Of a stretch of 64,000 bases of DNA, positions 25,345 to 33,056 are shown piece after piece. A model generated the notes under the pieces. The model saw only the letters and a program-made list of their open reading frames with translations, was not told the DNA's origin and did not search any database. The DNA comes from Anaerosomatales bacterium (GTDB lineage Bacteria > Actinomycetota > Coriobacteriia > Anaerosomatales > Anaerosomataceae): contig JASEEU010000003.1 of NCBI GenBank assembly GCA_030019445.1, forward strand, positions 62,001-126,000, given 5' to 3'. Numbering within the stretch: position 1 is the first letter of the stretch; each line of letters begins with the position of its first letter. A program made the position numbers and the translations under genes.

Positions 25345-26753
25345 AGCGCCACAAGCCGTCTCGGGCGCCACGCACGCCGATGCCGGAGCGCGAGGCCGCC
25401 GAGCGTGCGCGGGACTTCGACGAGGTGGCGCTCGGCTATGACGAGGAGCAGGCGCGCGCGGAGGCGGAGCGGTGCCTGCAGTGCAAGAACCCCACGTGCA
25501 TCGCGGGCTGTCCGGTGAACATCGACATCAAGTCGTTCATCGGCCACATCATCGATGGCGACTACGCTGACGGCGTTGCCGTCCTCAAGGAGCGCAACGC
25601 GCTTCCCGCGGTGTGCGGGCGTGTCTGCCCGCAGGAGGAGCAGTGTGAGGTCGCGTGCGTGCTCGCGCGCAAGGGGGAGCCGGTGGCGATCGGCCGCCTT
25701 GAGCGCTTCCTCGGCGATCATGACCTCGCCTGCGAGATCGAGCATCGGTGCCGCCCGACGGTCGGCGCGGACACGGGACGCTCGGTGGCCGTCGTCGGTT
25801 CGGGTCCCGCGGGTCTCGCCTGCGCCGGGGAGTTGCGGCGCCTGGGGCACGCGGTGACCGTCTACGAGAGCCTCCACGCGCTCGGCGGCGTGCTCACCTA
25901 CGGCATCCCCGAGTTCCGCCTGCCCAAGGCGATCGTGCGCTCCGAGATCGAGATGCTGGCCGAGATGGGCGTACGCTTCGAGACCGACGCCGTCATCGGC
26001 GCGACGTACACCGTCGACGAGCTGATGGACGACCTCGGCCACGACGCGGTCTTCGTCGCGAACGGCGCGGGGCTGCCGGTCTTCATGGGCATCCCGGGCG
26101 AGAACCTCAACGGGGTGTACTCGGCCAATGAGTTCCTCACGCGCGTGAACCTCATGCGCGCCTATGAGTTCCCCTCGGCGGACACGCCCGTCTGGCGGGG
26201 ACGCAAGGTCGCCGTCGTCGGCGGCGGGAACGTCGCGATGGACTCGGCGCGTACCGCGCTGCGGCTCGGCGCGCAGGAGGTCTTCCTGGTCTACCGCCGC
26301 AGCGAGGACGAGATGCCCGCGCGTCGGGAAGAGGTGCACCACGCTCGCGATGAGGGCGTGCAGTTCAAGATGTTGTGCTCCCCGCAGGAGATACTCGGGC
26401 GCGACGGCTGGGTCACGGGTCTGGTGGCCACCCGCATGGAGCTCGGGGAGCCCGACGAGAGCGGACGGCGCTCCCCGGTATGCGTCATGGGCTCGGAGTT
26501 CACCATCGACTGCGACACGGTCATCATGGCGATCGGCACCCGCGCCAACCCGCTGCTCTCCGCGTCGACCCCCGATCTGGAGTTGTCGCGTCGCGGCTAC
26601 ATCGTCGCGGACGAGAACGGCACGACGAGCAAGCCGGGCGTGTTCGCCGGCGGTGACATCGTGACGGGTTCGGCCACCGTCATCCTGGCGATGGGGGCGG
26701 GCAAGAAGGCGGCTCGCGCGATAGACCGCTGGTTGGACGAGCGCGCTCGCTAG
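25332..26753 (+). CDS. nfnB: NfnB subunit (glutamate-synthase beta-like, NADPH-binding)
   Basis: A 473-residue flavoprotein of the GltD/NfnB family. Two N-terminal cysteine groups, 'CLQCKNPTCIAGCPVNIDI' and 'CGRVCPQEEQCEVACV', bind [4Fe-4S] clusters. The FAD loop is 'VVGSGPAGLACAGELRRLG', the NADPH loop 'VVGGGNVAMDSARTALRLG', and 'GVFAGGDIVTGSATVILAMG' closes the fold. Its length equals that of characterised NfnB/GltA proteins, and there is no glutamate-synthase alpha gene next to it. Start ATG 25332 gives the expected family N-terminus. Confidence 0.92.
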   Translation: MPPVERHKPSRAPRTPMPEREAAERARDFDEVALGYDEEQARAEAERCLQCKNPTCIAGCPVNIDIKSFIGHIIDGDYADGVAVLKERNALPAVCGRVCPQEEQCEVACVLARKGEPVAIGRLERFLGDHDLACEIEHRCRPTVGADTGRSVAVVGSGPAGLACAGELRRLGHAVTVYESLHALGGVLTYGIPEFRLPKAIVRSEIEMLAEMGVRFETDAVIGATYTVDELMDDLGHDAVFVANGAGLPVFMGIPGENLNGVYSANEFLTRVNLMRAYEFPSADTPVWRGRKVAVVGGGNVAMDSARTALRLGAQEVFLVYRRSEDEMPARREEVHHARDEGVQFKMLCSPQEILGRDGWVTGLVATRMELGEPDESGRRSPVCVMGSEFTIDCDTVIMAIGTRANPLLSASTPDLELSRRGYIVADENGTTSKPGVFAGGDIVTGSATVILAMGAGKKAARAIDRWLDERAR

Positions 26754-26774
26754 TCCTCCTTTTGTGACGTGCGG

Positions 26775-26809
26775 TATACTGGCGTCGGCCGTTGCCGATG
26801 GTCGGCAAC
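26775..26809 (+). promoter_or_regulatory. -10 box and perfect palindrome before the LytTR regulator
   Basis: TATACT at 26775-26780 without a clear -35. Just after the likely start of transcription lies the inverted repeat GTTGCCGA-TGG-TCGGCAAC (26791-26809), 8-bp arms around 3 bases. As DNA it could be an operator; as RNA it would form a tight hairpin 52 bases before the start codon. Confidence 0.55.
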
Positions 26810-26860
26810 ATGGGGCGATGAATGGTCGTACAGGCTGCAACAGCACGCTAAGGAGGGATC

Positions 26861-27604
26861 ATGGACGATCCCATCAACGTCCTCGTCGTCGACGACGACG
26901 TCTCCATCCAGGAGATGATCCGCATGGGGCTTGAGGCCGACGGCATGCGGGTCCTTGATGCGGGAGACGGAGCCGAGGCGCTCGAAGTGCTCGAGCGGGA
27001 GCCCGTGGACGTCGTGCTGCTCGACATCATGATGCCGCGGGTGGACGGCTGGATGGCGCTCATGGAGATCCGCAACAACCCGCTCACCGCGGACATCCCC
27101 GTCATCATGCTCACCGCCAAGACGCAGGATCTCGCCAAGATCCTCGCGTTCAAGCAGGGCGTGCAGCAGTACGTGACCAAGCCGTTCAACCTCATGGAGC
27201 TCTCCGCGCGGGTGCGCAGCCTCGTCAAGAGCCGTCCGCGTGCGGCCCACATCGGCGATGGCGAGGAGTCCGGGTTCCGCAAGCTCGCCGTTCGCAAAGG
27301 CGGGCGCACGGTGCTGCTGAACATGGACGACATCGTGTTCATCTCGGCCAAGAACAAGTCCACCTACGTGCACACCTACGAGAACCAGTATCTCGTGGAC
27401 CTCACGCTCTCCGACCTCGAAGAGAAGCTCTCCAAAGACACCTTCCAGCGCGTGCACCGGAGCTACATGATCAACCTCAACAAGGTGAAAGAGATCCTGC
27501 GCGTCGACGGGGCGTACGTCGTGGTCGTGACCGATCGGGACGAGACGCAGATCCCTGTGGCGCGCCGGCAGGTGAAGTCGTTCAGAGAGTCGGTCGGGAT
27601 CTGA
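26861..27604 (+). CDS. Response regulator with LytTR DNA-binding domain
   Basis: A 247-residue response regulator. The receiver domain (about 1-125) has the acidic pocket Asp11-13, phosphoacceptor Asp55 in 'VVLLDIMMPRVDGW', Thr85 and Lys107 ('VTKPFNLMEL'). The C-terminal LytTR domain (about 140-247) shows 'VLLNMDDIVFISAKNKSTYV' and 'RVHRSYMINLNKVKEI'. LytTR regulators often control secreted and envelope factors. AAGGAGGG precedes the ATG. The stop overlaps the next start by one base. No histidine kinase is adjacent. Confidence 0.93.
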   Translation: MDDPINVLVVDDDVSIQEMIRMGLEADGMRVLDAGDGAEALEVLEREPVDVVLLDIMMPRVDGWMALMEIRNNPLTADIPVIMLTAKTQDLAKILAFKQGVQQYVTKPFNLMELSARVRSLVKSRPRAAHIGDGEESGFRKLAVRKGGRTVLLNMDDIVFISAKNKSTYVHTYENQYLVDLTLSDLEEKLSKDTFQRVHRSYMINLNKVKEILRVDGAYVVVVTDRDETQIPVARRQVKSFRESVGI

Positions 27605-28701
27605 TGCGGCTCCGGGGGCTCCTCGGACCGCTCATCGCGCTTGCCGCTGTCGCGGCCGTCCTCGCCGTGCCCGGTGTCGCATACGCCGTGCGTACGCTCG
27701 GCCTGTCCACGGGCACGTTCGAGTTCAACATGGCCGCGGGTCAGGAGGGCCAGGGCGACCTGCTCGTGCTCAACGACGGCGACGAGCCGCTTCGCGTGCT
27801 CGTGTACGCCGCGAACCAGGTCGTCGGCGAGGACGGCGAGATCACCTACCAGATGCCGACGCGCGACGACCGCAACCCTGTCGAGAATCCCGCGTCGTGG
27901 CTCAACGTGCGCATCCCGAGCTCCACCGAGACGCTCGGCAACATCCCGGTGATCGACCTGGAGCCGGGCGATCGCGTTCCGGTGGAGTTCTCGTTCACGG
28001 TCCCCGAGGGCGTGCCGCCCGGAGATCACCAGATCCTGCTCTTCTTCGAGATGCTCGAAGAAGGCCAGTCGTTCGAGGGGAGCGGCGCCACCGTCGCGGG
28101 CCGTCTCGGCGCCCGCATCCGCGTGCGCGTGCAGGGCGACCTGGTCGAGCGTGTCGAAGTCCAGCCGTTCAGCGTCCGCGAGTTCGTCATCGGGTCGAAG
28201 ATGCCCTACGTCTTCCTCGTGCGGAACGGCGGCAACATCGACAAGATCATCAACGCGCGGCTCGCGCTGCTCGACGGGAGCGATGCCGAGGTCTGGGCAA
28301 GCCAGCCGGCCACTGACACCACCGTGTTCGCCGGCTCCAACATGGAGCGTTCGGGCGTGGTGGACCTTCCGGTCTCTTTCGGGAAGTACACCGCGCGCCT
28401 GACGGTCGAGTACCCGCGTGAGGGCAGCGATTCGGGGGTGCCGGAGCAGATCGTCGAGGAGCGCACCGTCTGGGTCGTGCCGCTCTGGCTCGCCATCGGC
28501 GTGGTCGTGCTTATCGGCGGCGTCCTGCTCTACGGCTCATGGCGCCAGGCCGTCCGGGTGGCGGAGCGCAAGGCGCGCAAGGAGCGCATCGCCGCGCGTG
28601 CGGCGCGGCGGCACTCGCCCGAGCACGATGAGCTCGCGGACATCCACCTGGAGGACGCGGGGCTGCTGCCCGATCACGACACCGAGAAGCCCGCCGAGTA
28701 G
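27604..28701 (+). CDS. Membrane-anchored surface protein resembling WxL-interacting DUF916 proteins
   Basis: A 365-residue exported protein: signal peptide (about 1-27, 'VPGVAYA'), two beta-rich domains, one membrane segment near residues 295-317 ('WLAIGVVVLIGGVLLYGSW') and a basic cytoplasmic tail of about 45 residues. The first domain ('FEFNMAAGQEGQGDLLVLN', 'SWLNVRIPSSTETLGNIPVI', 'PEGVPPGDHQILLFFEM') resembles DUF916, the second DUF3324, the pair found in Firmicutes proteins that bind peptidoglycan and WxL proteins. Coupling to the LytTR regulator and the three secreted proteins opposite suggest one surface system. Family call is by resemblance only. Confidence 0.72.
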   Translation: MRLRGLLGPLIALAAVAAVLAVPGVAYAVRTLGLSTGTFEFNMAAGQEGQGDLLVLNDGDEPLRVLVYAANQVVGEDGEITYQMPTRDDRNPVENPASWLNVRIPSSTETLGNIPVIDLEPGDRVPVEFSFTVPEGVPPGDHQILLFFEMLEEGQSFEGSGATVAGRLGARIRVRVQGDLVERVEVQPFSVREFVIGSKMPYVFLVRNGGNIDKIINARLALLDGSDAEVWASQPATDTTVFAGSNMERSGVVDLPVSFGKYTARLTVEYPREGSDSGVPEQIVEERTVWVVPLWLAIGVVVLIGGVLLYGSWRQAVRVAERKARKERIAARAARRHSPEHDELADIHLEDAGLLPDHDTEKPAE

Positions 28702-28716
28702 GCTCGACGGGCTTCT
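28685..28716. terminator. Bidirectional terminator hairpin
   Basis: AGAAGCCCG (28685-28693) pairs with CGGGCTTCT (28708-28716), continued by CGAG/CTCG across one mismatch and a TAGG loop that includes the stop codon of the upstream gene. It separates convergent genes and could serve both strands; the T-rich tail is only moderate. Confidence 0.6.
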
Positions 28717-28749
28717 GCTTCACCGCGCCGGACGGTGTGAGGAAGCTTC

Positions 28750-29040
28750 TCAGGGCTCGGAGATCACCACCCAGTAGGCGAGCGTGTCATCCGGCAGCTC
28801 GACGAGGGTGCCCTGCGTCTTGAGGCCCTGGTGGTTGATGGCGCCCGTCGGAGTGTCGATGGTGAGCGCCCACGGCGTGTTGGCCTGGACGAGCAGAGCG
28901 CCATCTGCGGGGGTGACCTTCACCCGGGGGAGCACGGTCGCCTCGACGGTCACCGTGCCGCCGGCGGCCGACGCCAGCGCGGGAACGGCGAGCGCCAGCA
29001 CGAGCGCCATCGCGATGCTGATGACGGCTGCACGCTTCAT
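28750..29040 (-). CDS. Small secreted beta protein (short member of the local family)
   Basis: A 96-residue exported protein with a signal peptide (about 1-25, 'VPALASA'). The mature part 'GTVTVEATVLPRVKVTPADG' and 'LLVQANTPWALTIDTPTG' aligns by eye with the mature starts of the two proteins encoded further along the same strand ('VTVSATVNPRIQLSLTS' and 'LNVRSNTDYTIT'), but it lacks their DFGT-LLP segment. No cysteine, no sortase motif, no membrane anchor. Function unknown; GGGAGGTGGG precedes the ATG. Confidence 0.78.
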   Translation of the reverse strand: MKRAAVISIAMALVLALAVPALASAAGGTVTVEATVLPRVKVTPADGALLVQANTPWALTIDTPTGAINHQGLKTQGTLVELPDDTLAYWVVISEP

Positions 29041-29308
29041 CGTCCCACCTCCCGTCCGGCTGCCTTGCTATACCGTTTATCGGTAGCCGAACGGCAGAAA
29101 CTAGTGACGGATGGGCGAAATCCGTCCACTAAGGGACGGACGGCGGTACCATGGCGCACTGAGGCGACCGTTCAGCCGTCATAGGCGTGATGAGAAGCAC
29201 GAAGTGAATGCCGAGCGGTCGGACGCGCGCCGGGCCACGAGCGGGTCTCGCGCTGCTCATCGGGAAGCGTCAGCGGTCGCTTCGGGGTGCGACGCTGGGA
29301 GGCGCACG
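29041..29308 (-). promoter_or_regulatory. Gene-free leader region with two mutually exclusive hairpins
   Basis: No convincing gene lies in this 268-base stretch. Read on the minus strand it is the leader of the 96-residue protein gene. TCCGTCC/GGACGGA (arms 29134-29140 and 29121-29127) and GACGGAT/ATCCGTC (arms 29120-29126 and 29106-29112) share the same middle bases, so only one can form at a time. A TATAGC box (29070-29075 on the minus strand) lies nearer the gene. An attenuator or operator array is possible but unproven. Confidence 0.35.
29072..29095. promoter_or_regulatory. LytTR-box-like sites before the 96-residue protein gene
   Basis: ACCGTTTAT at 29072-29080 (+) matches the published LytTR half-site pattern [TA][AC][CA]GTTN[AG][TG] at every position, and GCCGTTCGG on the minus strand (29087-29095) matches 8 of 9. 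The pair is inverted, whereas known LytTR sites are usually direct repeats, so this is tentative. Confidence 0.3.
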
Positions 29309-29343
29309 AAAAAGACCCACCCGGGCGAATGCCCGGGTGGGTC
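29309..29343 (-). terminator. Strong intrinsic terminator
   Basis: A perfect 13-bp stem (29314-29326 with 29331-29343, loop of 4) followed on the minus strand by five Ts (AAAAA at 29309-29313). It ends the transcript of the 140-residue secreted protein gene, so that gene and the 96-residue gene are separate transcripts. Confidence 0.92.
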
Positions 29344-29384
29344 TCCGAGGTCCGGTGGGGCTTCGCCCACCCGCCGGCGCGGCG

Positions 29385-29807
29385 TTACTGGACCACGGTG
29401 TACACGTAGTCGGCCGTGTAGCTGCCGGGATCGGTGGTCCACGGGACGTTGATCGAGTAGTCGTCCGTGTGGTCCTGTCCGGCGGCGGCCGGAGCCTTCG
29501 GCTGCGATGCGCTCAGCGGCACGCCGCTGATGCTCAGGCCGAGGAGCGTCGCCAGATCGTCTCCGGTGGCGGCGCGGGTGATCGTGTAGTCGGTGTTCGA
29601 GCGGACGTTCAGCGTGGTGCTCAGGGTGGCGGTATCCTCGGGAAGGACGGTGCCGAAGTCGAGCGCGGTGCTGGTGAGCGAGAGCTGGATCCGCGGGTTG
29701 ACGGTCGCGCTCACGGTCACGGGGTTGCTGTCCACGGCGTAGGCGTAGGCCACGATCCCCAGCACCATCGACAGCACGACGGCTGCGATGATCATGGTCT
29801 TCTTCAT
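29385..29807 (-). CDS. Secreted beta protein with DFGTVLP motif
   Basis: A 140-residue exported protein with signal peptide (about 1-24, 'VAYAYA'). The mature part has 'VTVSATVNPRIQLSLTSTAL', 'DFGTVLPED', 'LNVRSNTDYTITRAATGDDL', 'GLSISGV' and ends 'GSYTADYVYTVVQ'. The final strand pattern recalls the last strand of WxL domains, but no W-x-L is present. It is clearly related to the C-terminal half of the protein encoded next on the same strand. ATG at 29807 has AGGAGGAAG upstream; the longer open frame is not used. A strong terminator follows, so it is probably an abundant single-gene transcript. Confidence 0.82.
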   Translation of the reverse strand: MKKTMIIAAVVLSMVLGIVAYAYAVDSNPVTVSATVNPRIQLSLTSTALDFGTVLPEDTATLSTTLNVRSNTDYTITRAATGDDLATLLGLSISGVPLSASQPKAPAAAGQDHTDDYSINVPWTTDPGSYTADYVYTVVQ

Positions 29808-30048
29808 GGTTCTTCCTCCTTGATGCTCGGAAACTGTCACGGTCCGTTGGAACTGCGCGCGCCGGCTTGGTTCCTGAATCCGGTATCGGGATGAACCAAC
29901 GTGAACTCCAGGGGGTATCGCCGTACGGCGGAATAGTGTGACAGACGGCACATTCGGGCTTCTGAGCGGGATGAGCGGTCAGGTACGACGATCGCGCGAG
30001 AGGCGCTTGCAGCTGTGCCCGCGCCCCCCACGCGTCCGCACCGGAGCG

Positions 30049-30852
30049 CTACGGGAGGACGGTGTAGACGATGGTGGCGGTCAGGGTGGTCTCGGCGGGC
30101 GTGTACCACGTGGGCGCCACCTGGACCGAGTCGGTGTAGGTCGCCGAGCCGACCGGTTTGACGCCGACGACATCTCCCGTGATCGTCAGTCCGAGGTCGG
30201 CGGCGTCGCCCGCGACGGTGCGGGTCACCTCGCAGGGGACGTTGGAGTCTACGGTCACCTGGATCGGCGCCGCCGGCGGGACCTCGCCGGGCAGCAGGGT
30301 GCCGAAGTCGATGTCCGTGGACGAGACGGTGATGCTGATGACGGGCGCCACGGTGATCGTGTAGTCGCCGATGGGGAGCCGGACCTTGGGCGGTCCCCCG
30401 CCCGTGCGGTCGTAGCTGAACGTCATGTGCTCGGAGGGGTTGGAGGGGTAGGTCCCGAGCGTCGTGGTGTTGGTGACGCCGCCGATCGTGACGGTCACGT
30501 CTGCGCCGGGGCCCAGCCGGGGGGACACTGCGATGACGGCCGAGGTTCCCGTGACGGTCATCGTCCCCGCCGGCTCGACGAGCGTGGCCGATGAGAGGTC
30601 GGTGCCGGCGGGGAACGTGAGCTCGATGGTGTGCAGGGACTGGCCCGCCTCGACCTGGTAGGTGCCGAACGAGTACGTCACGCCGGTCGCCCCGGCGCTC
30701 GTCGTCGACACGCTCGTGGTGGGGCCGGCGCTCACGATCACCGCTGAGGCGATGGAGTCGAACGGCACGAGCAGCGCGAGCATCAGCGCGCACAGCATCG
30801 TTGCGAGCGCTCGGCTCGCTCGTCGCCGGTATGCGGGTCCTGCGGACAGCAC
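30049..30852 (-). CDS. Larger secreted beta protein with DFGTLLPGE motif
   Basis: A 267-residue exported protein. GTG at 30852 with GGGAG 6 bases upstream gives a basic head and hydrophobic core ('LATMLCALMLALLVPF') ending near 'SIASA'. The N-terminal half is a Thr/Ser/Gly-rich beta domain with no family I recognise. The C-terminal half ('VISITVSSTDIDFGTLLPGE', 'VTVDSNVP', 'TRTVAGDAADLGLTITGD', ending 'TATIVYTVLP') parallels the 140-residue neighbour. One cysteine. An upstream GTG at 30912 would add 20 residues but has a poor binding site. Function unknown; envelope role inferred. Confidence 0.75.
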   Translation of the reverse strand: MLSAGPAYRRRASRALATMLCALMLALLVPFDSIASAVIVSAGPTTSVSTTSAGATGVTYSFGTYQVEAGQSLHTIELTFPAGTDLSSATLVEPAGTMTVTGTSAVIAVSPRLGPGADVTVTIGGVTNTTTLGTYPSNPSEHMTFSYDRTGGGPPKVRLPIGDYTITVAPVISITVSSTDIDFGTLLPGEVPPAAPIQVTVDSNVPCEVTRTVAGDAADLGLTITGDVVGVKPVGSATYTDSVQVAPTWYTPAETTLTATIVYTVLP

Positions 30853-30954
30853 TCGTGGCTCCCTGCTCCGACCGCTCGTCACGTTACGGTGATGACGGGC
30901 ACATTCTTCCACATCTTACATCGGCATGTGACGCCAGATGATTGATTCTGAACG

Positions 30955-30963
30955 ACGAACGGT
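30955..30963 (-). promoter_or_regulatory. LytTR-box-like site upstream of the 267-residue protein gene
   Basis: On the minus strand ACCGTTCGT fits every position of the LytTR half-site pattern, about 100 bases upstream of the start codon. A single short degenerate match; chance is not excluded. The rest of the 199-base gap (30853-31051) shows only GC-rich partial inverted repeats. Confidence 0.28.
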
Positions 30964-31051
30964 CGTCCGTCCGCGGTTCGGCGCACACGGACGGCGCATG
31001 GGCCCGCCCGTGCACCGGGGCGCGATGCTACGGGCCCGCGCGTTCGAACGG

Positions 31052-32416
31052 CTAGTTGCGCAGGCTGCCGAGCGGGGCAGGGAAGCGTCCGCCACGGCGC
31101 GCGAGGACGGTCCCGGCGTGCGGGTTCACCGAGAGGACCGGCGCGCCGCCGAGCAGCCCGCCGAAGTCGACGCGGTCGCCGGGTCCGAGCCCCGGAGCCG
31201 GTATGAGCCGGGCGGCGGTGGTCTTGTTGTTGATGACGCCGATGGCGCAGGCATCCGAGATGATCGTGGCGATCGTCTCGGCGGGAGTGTCGCCCGGCAC
31301 GGGGATCATGTCGAGGCCGACCGAGCACACGGCGGTCATCGCCTCGAGCTTCTCGAGCGTGAGCGCTCCCTCGGCCACCGCGCGGACCATGCCGGCGTCC
31401 TCGGAGACCGGGATGAACGCGCCCGAGAGCCCGCCGACGGAGCTCGTGCCCATGGCGCCGCCCTTCTTGACCGCGTCGTTGAGCAGGGCGAGCGCCGTGG
31501 TCGTGCCGGGTCCGCCGCACCGGCCGACGCCGATGGCCTCGATGATGTCGGCGACGCTGTCGCCCTCTGCGGGCGTCGGCGCGAGCGAGAGGTCGACGAT
31601 GCCCATCTCCACGCCGAGGCGGCGCGCCGTCTCACGGGCGACGAGCTCGCCGGCGCGGGTGATCTTGAAGGCGGTCGCCTTGATGGCCTCGGCCACCTCG
31701 GTCAGTCCGGCGTCTTCCGGCAGCGACCGGACGACCGCGCGCACGACACCCGGGCCGGAGATGCCGACGTTGATGACGGCGTCCGCCTCGCCGGAGCCGT
31801 GCATGGCACCGGCCATGAACGGGTTGTCCTCGACCATGTTGCAGAAGACGACGAGCTTGGCGCAGCCGATGCCCTGGCGCTCGGCGGTGGCCTCGGCGGT
31901 CAGTTTGATGACCTCGGCCATGCGCATGACCGCATCCATGTTGATGCCCGCGCGCGTGCTGGCCACGTTCACCGATGAGCAGACGCGCTCGGTCGTCGCG
32001 AGCGCGGACGGCACGGAGTCCATGAGCTTGCGGTCGCCGGCGCCGATGCCTTTGTGGACGAGCGCCGAGAAGCCCCCGATGAAGTCGACGCCCACGTCGA
32101 TCGCCGCGCGGTCCATCGCGACCGCGACGGGCGTGAGGTCGTGCTCGCGACAGGCGGCGATATCGGCGATGGGCGTGACCGCGATGCGCTTGTTGATGAT
32201 CGGGATGCCGTATTCCCGCTCGATGGACTCGGCCACCGGGACGAGGCGCTCGGCGGCGGTCGTGACACGCTCGTAGACCCGCGACGCCATCGTGTCGGCG
32301 TCATCGGCCACGCAATCAGAGAGCGAGATGCCAAGCGTCACCGTGCGGATGTCGAGGTGCTGCTGGGTGATCATCGTCAGCGTCTCGGCGATCTCCTCCG
32401 GGCTGATGTGCAGCAT
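31052..32416 (-). CDS. UPF0210 / PFL family protein
   Basis: A 454-residue cytoplasmic protein of the DUF711 (UPF0210, 'PFL') family, structurally linked to the glycyl-radical/pyruvate-formate-lyase fold by annotation, but with no established reaction. Typical stretches are '[12 protein letters not shown]', '[14 protein letters not shown]', '[13 protein letters not shown]' and '[13 protein letters not shown]' at the C-terminus. It follows the ACT-domain gene by 9 bases, the standard UPF0237-UPF0210 pair. Confidence 0.92.
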   Translation of the reverse strand: MLHISPEEIAETLTMITQQHLDIRTVTLGISLSDCVADDADTMASRVYERVTTAAERLVPVAESIEREYGIPIINKRIAVTPIADIAACREHDLTPVAVAMDRAAIDVGVDFIGGFSALVHKGIGAGDRKLMDSVPSALATTERVCSSVNVASTRAGINMDAVMRMAEVIKLTAEATAERQGIGCAKLVVFCNMVEDNPFMAGAMHGSGEADAVINVGISGPGVVRAVVRSLPEDAGLTEVAEAIKATAFKITRAGELVARETARRLGVEMGIVDLSLAPTPAEGDSVADIIEAIGVGRCGGPGTTTALALLNDAVKKGGAMGTSSVGGLSGAFIPVSEDAGMVRAVAEGALTLEKLEAMTAVCSVGLDMIPVPGDTPAETIATIISDACAIGVINNKTTAARLIPAPGLGPGDRVDFGGLLGGAPVLSVNPHAGTVLARRGGRFPAPLGSLRN

Positions 32417-32425
32417 GACGGCCCC

Positions 32426-32701
32426 CTACACCCGGTGCATGAATCGGAAGACGTCCTCGCGCTGGAGCGTGATCTGCATGCCGATCGTCTCGGCCACCTC
32501 AGCGAGGCGCGCCTGGACGTCCTCGAACGGCGTGCGGTCCTCGTCGACCGTCACGAGCATCGTCATCGAGAACACGCTCGAGATGATGGTCTGCCGGATG
32601 TCCTCGATGTTGGTGCCGGTCTCGGCCAGCGCCGTCGCGACCGCGGCGACGATCCCCACGCGGTCCTCGCCGAGGACCGACAGGATAGCCCGGGTCTTCA
32701 T
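32426..32701 (-). CDS. ACT domain protein (UPF0237)
   Basis: A 91-residue single ACT domain ('RAILSVLGEDRVGIVAAVAT' and 'TNIEDIRQTIISSVFSMTML'). ACT domains bind small effectors, usually amino acids. First gene of the two-gene unit with the UPF0210 protein, which it probably regulates. Confidence 0.93.
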   Translation of the reverse strand: MKTRAILSVLGEDRVGIVAAVATALAETGTNIEDIRQTIISSVFSMTMLVTVDEDRTPFEDVQARLAEVAETIGMQITLQREDVFRFMHRV

Positions 32702-32771
32702 GGTGCGCCCCTCTCTTCGCCCGTCTTCAGGCTATACTCTACCCGCTGGCGGCGGGCGAGGGCGAGGACGC

Positions 32772-33056
32772 GTGGCGGTACCGATCACACCCATCAGCGT
32801 GGGCGACGTGGTGCGGCTCAAGAAGGCGCACCCGTGCGGCGCCAACGAGTGGGAGGTCACCAAGCTCGGCATGGACATCGGTCTCGCGTGTCACGGCTGT
32901 GGCCGGAAGGTCCGGCTCGAGCGCTACGAGTTCGATCGGCGCTTCCGCGGATGGATCGTGCGCGTCAGCGAGGCCGAGGCGGAGGAGCGCGTGGCCGAGA
33001 AGCCTGATGGGCAGCCTGATGCCGCCGAGAAGGACGCCGGGACCGACGGGCGCTAG
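32772..33056 (+). CDS. DUF951 family small protein
   Basis: A 94-residue protein. The conserved core 'VGDVVRLKKAHPCGANEWEV' plus 'CHGCGRKVRLERYEFDRRF' with a C-P-C-type knuckle identifies DUF951 (YyzM-like), a small probable nucleic-acid binding protein. The acidic C-terminal tail of about 25 residues is extra. GTG start is preceded by GAGG; TATACT at 32733-32738 is a likely -10. Its stop lies in the CTAG shared with the stop of the opposite gene (33053-33056). Confidence 0.87.
   Translation: MAVPITPISVGDVVRLKKAHPCGANEWEVTKLGMDIGLACHGCGRKVRLERYEFDRRFRGWIVRVSEAEAEERVAEKPDGQPDAAEKDAGTDGR

Noticed and set aside
29106-29170. Possible c-di-GMP-I (GEMM) riboswitch because of 'GGGCGAAATCC ... GGGACGG' on the plus strand
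   Set aside because: The conserved core after the first helix and the tetraloop receptor are missing and no plus-strand gene follows.
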